Shown here: positions 63,234-64,000 of the stretch, in pieces
How the letters are laid out: each line of letters starts with the position of its first letter
Position numbering within the stretch: position 1 is the first letter of the stretch
DNA from: Desulfitobacterium metallireducens DSM 15288
GTDB lineage: Bacteria > Bacillota > Desulfitobacteriia > Desulfitobacteriales > Desulfitobacteriaceae
Direction of reading: 5' to 3'
NCBI RefSeq assembly: GCF_000231405.2
Contig: NZ_CP007032.1
Location: 1,674,001-1,738,000 of the forward strand
Length of the DNA stretch: 64,000 nucleotides
Program-made: the position numbers and the translations under genes
The notes under the pieces: model-generated
Database searches by the model: none
Told to the model about the DNA's origin: nothing
What the model saw: only the letters and a program-made list of their open reading frames with translations

Positions 63234-63662
63234 CTATTCTTCTTTGTGCTCGTCCGTTCTCCGGAAAAGACGAAGGACCTCTTCATCCTCTTCTTTACCG
63301 ATGATTGATAGTAGATTTTGAACAGGATCAGGTATGACTTCAACCGGGTTCAATTCAAAAAGTGATTCTAGACTGAACTCGACAGGCTCAGGGAAGTCCT
63401 CAAAATCATCTCCTGAGTTCTCGTTAACAGAAACACCGTTTTCTTCGTCAACGCCTACTGTTCCTTCCTTTAATACCTCATCTGCTACAGCCGTTGCGCT
63501 TAACTTTGTTTGCATCAAGTCAGGATGGGCCTGGAAAAACTCACGCAACGCCATTTTAGTGAATTCCGAGCACTTTTCAGCTGGAAGATTCCGCAACTTT
63601 TCCCAAAGATCTTCATCCTCAGTATTAAAAAACAAGTGCAAAAAGGATTGCTCAGTGCTCAT
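63234..63662 (-). CDS. Probable ParR-like ribbon-helix-helix partner of ParM
   Basis: Acidic protein of 142 residues. The first 45 residues fit a ribbon-helix-helix: SFLHLFFNTEDEDLWEKLRN then EKCSEFTKMALREFFQ, as in ParR-type centromere-binding proteins. The rest is acidic and low-complexity (SGDDFEDFPEPVEFSLES). Its ATG overlaps the stop of the actin-like gene by 4 bp, so the two are coupled. Assignment rests on position and fold pattern, not on a recognised family. Confidence 0.55.
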   Translation of the reverse strand: MSTEQSFLHLFFNTEDEDLWEKLRNLPAEKCSEFTKMALREFFQAHPDLMQTKLSATAVADEVLKEGTVGVDEENGVSVNENSGDDFEDFPEPVEFSLESLFELNPVEVIPDPVQNLLSIIGKEEDEEVLRLFRRTDEHKEE

Positions 63663-64000
63663 GGATTGATATCAGCCTTCTTTGTCAAGCTGTTAACCAG
63701 ATTTGCCGCCATAATTCGGAACCCGGTTGCATTCCCAAACTGCGGATCGTCAATTAAGATTTTGTTTTCTAACTGAAGATGTTCATAGACAAGTTCTCCT
63801 ACTTTACCCGCAACGAGAACGGTATGAATTTTTCCAAGCATAGGCTTCAGGGTTTTCTTCACTTCACGTGAAATATCCGTTCCAAGTTGAGCCAGCATTT
63901 GATTCATGACCGGATTCAAGTTAATCGTTCCATTGTGCCATGGATAGTGCCCTCCGTGGACGCGAAAAACTTTATCTAACTCTTGATCACCTGTTTCGAT
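63659..64000 (-). CDS. ParM/StbA-like actin-family ATPase, 5' part missing
   Basis: The gene enters from the right edge; only the last 113 residues are here. Motifs such as TINLNPVMNQMLAQLG, LGKIHTVLVAGKVGELVYEH and DDPQFGNATGFRIMAANL are like the actin-like ParM/StbA C-terminal domain (subdomain IIA/IB with adenosine site VAGKVGELV). Bacterial ParM pushes plasmids apart; chromosomal copies in Clostridia are of unknown role. It is followed by an RHH-like gene. Confidence 0.7.
   Translation of the reverse strand: METGDQELDKVFRVHGGHYPWHNGTINLNPVMNQMLAQLGTDISREVKKTLKPMLGKIHTVLVAGKVGELVYEHLQLENKILIDDPQFGNATGFRIMAANLVNSLTKKADINP

Noticed and set aside
1-64000. CRISPR array, tRNA or rRNA genes
   Set aside because: No regularly spaced repeats or RNA gene sequences were recognised in the intergenic parts.

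Overview
The window looks like the chromosome of a spore-forming, low-GC anaerobic Firmicute (Clostridia), most plausibly of the Desulfosporosinus/Desulfitobacterium type. That placement is an inference from gene content: Gram-positive polC, spore genes (an alpha/beta SASP, cwlD, splB, DUF1657/DUF421/DUF4363, a LysM protein, a Cse60-like protein), lutABC, a UbiB-like kinase paired with a phasin-like protein, and an actin-like ParM locus. No tRNA, rRNA, CRISPR array or prophage was seen. Coordinates of both edge genes are truncated.

Layout. 1-1829: broken-off PAS-PAS-GGDEF-EAL regulator. 2-8 kb: XRE regulator, pepT, then a minus-strand marR-GH3-MFS operon with a visible promoter and operator. 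8-19 kb: htpG behind a diguanylate cyclase, rmuC, an MFS transporter and polC. 19-30 kb: topB, a THUMP methyltransferase, aspartate kinase, a small Cys/Pro-rich protein, an AlkA-type glycosylase, a LysM protein, DUF6765, DUF4474 and thpR. 30.6-38.6 kb: an accessory stretch of transporters, an ABC exporter, VOC, GNAT, C_GCAxxG, a homocysteine methyltransferase, Amj, VanZ and one decayed small gene. 38.6-49 kb: racemase, MetH-activation-like protein, ubiB, NlpC/P60, SDR, hemolysin III, cwlD, prfC, YbjN. 49.07-51.2 kb: a SASP gene separated from its terminator by an antisense group II intron. 51-57 kb: small spore-type genes, lutABC, splB. 57.5-64 kb: a spore-associated DUF cluster, asnB with a Fur-like box, a promoter driving a 35-codon ORF and a CNNM transporter, and a ParR/ParM-like pair running off the edge.

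Many genes stand alone or in pairs with good stem-loop terminators. The best-supported transcription units are marR-GH3-MFS, the two DMT genes, ABC ATPase-permease, phasin-ubiB, lutABC, DUF421-DUF4363, the small ORF-CNNM pair and parM-parR. The least expected observations are the GH3-family enzyme under a MarR-type operator, the small ORF ahead of a CNNM gene whose best-placed start would be ATC, the intron beside the SASP terminator hairpin, and the Fur-like box in front of asnB.
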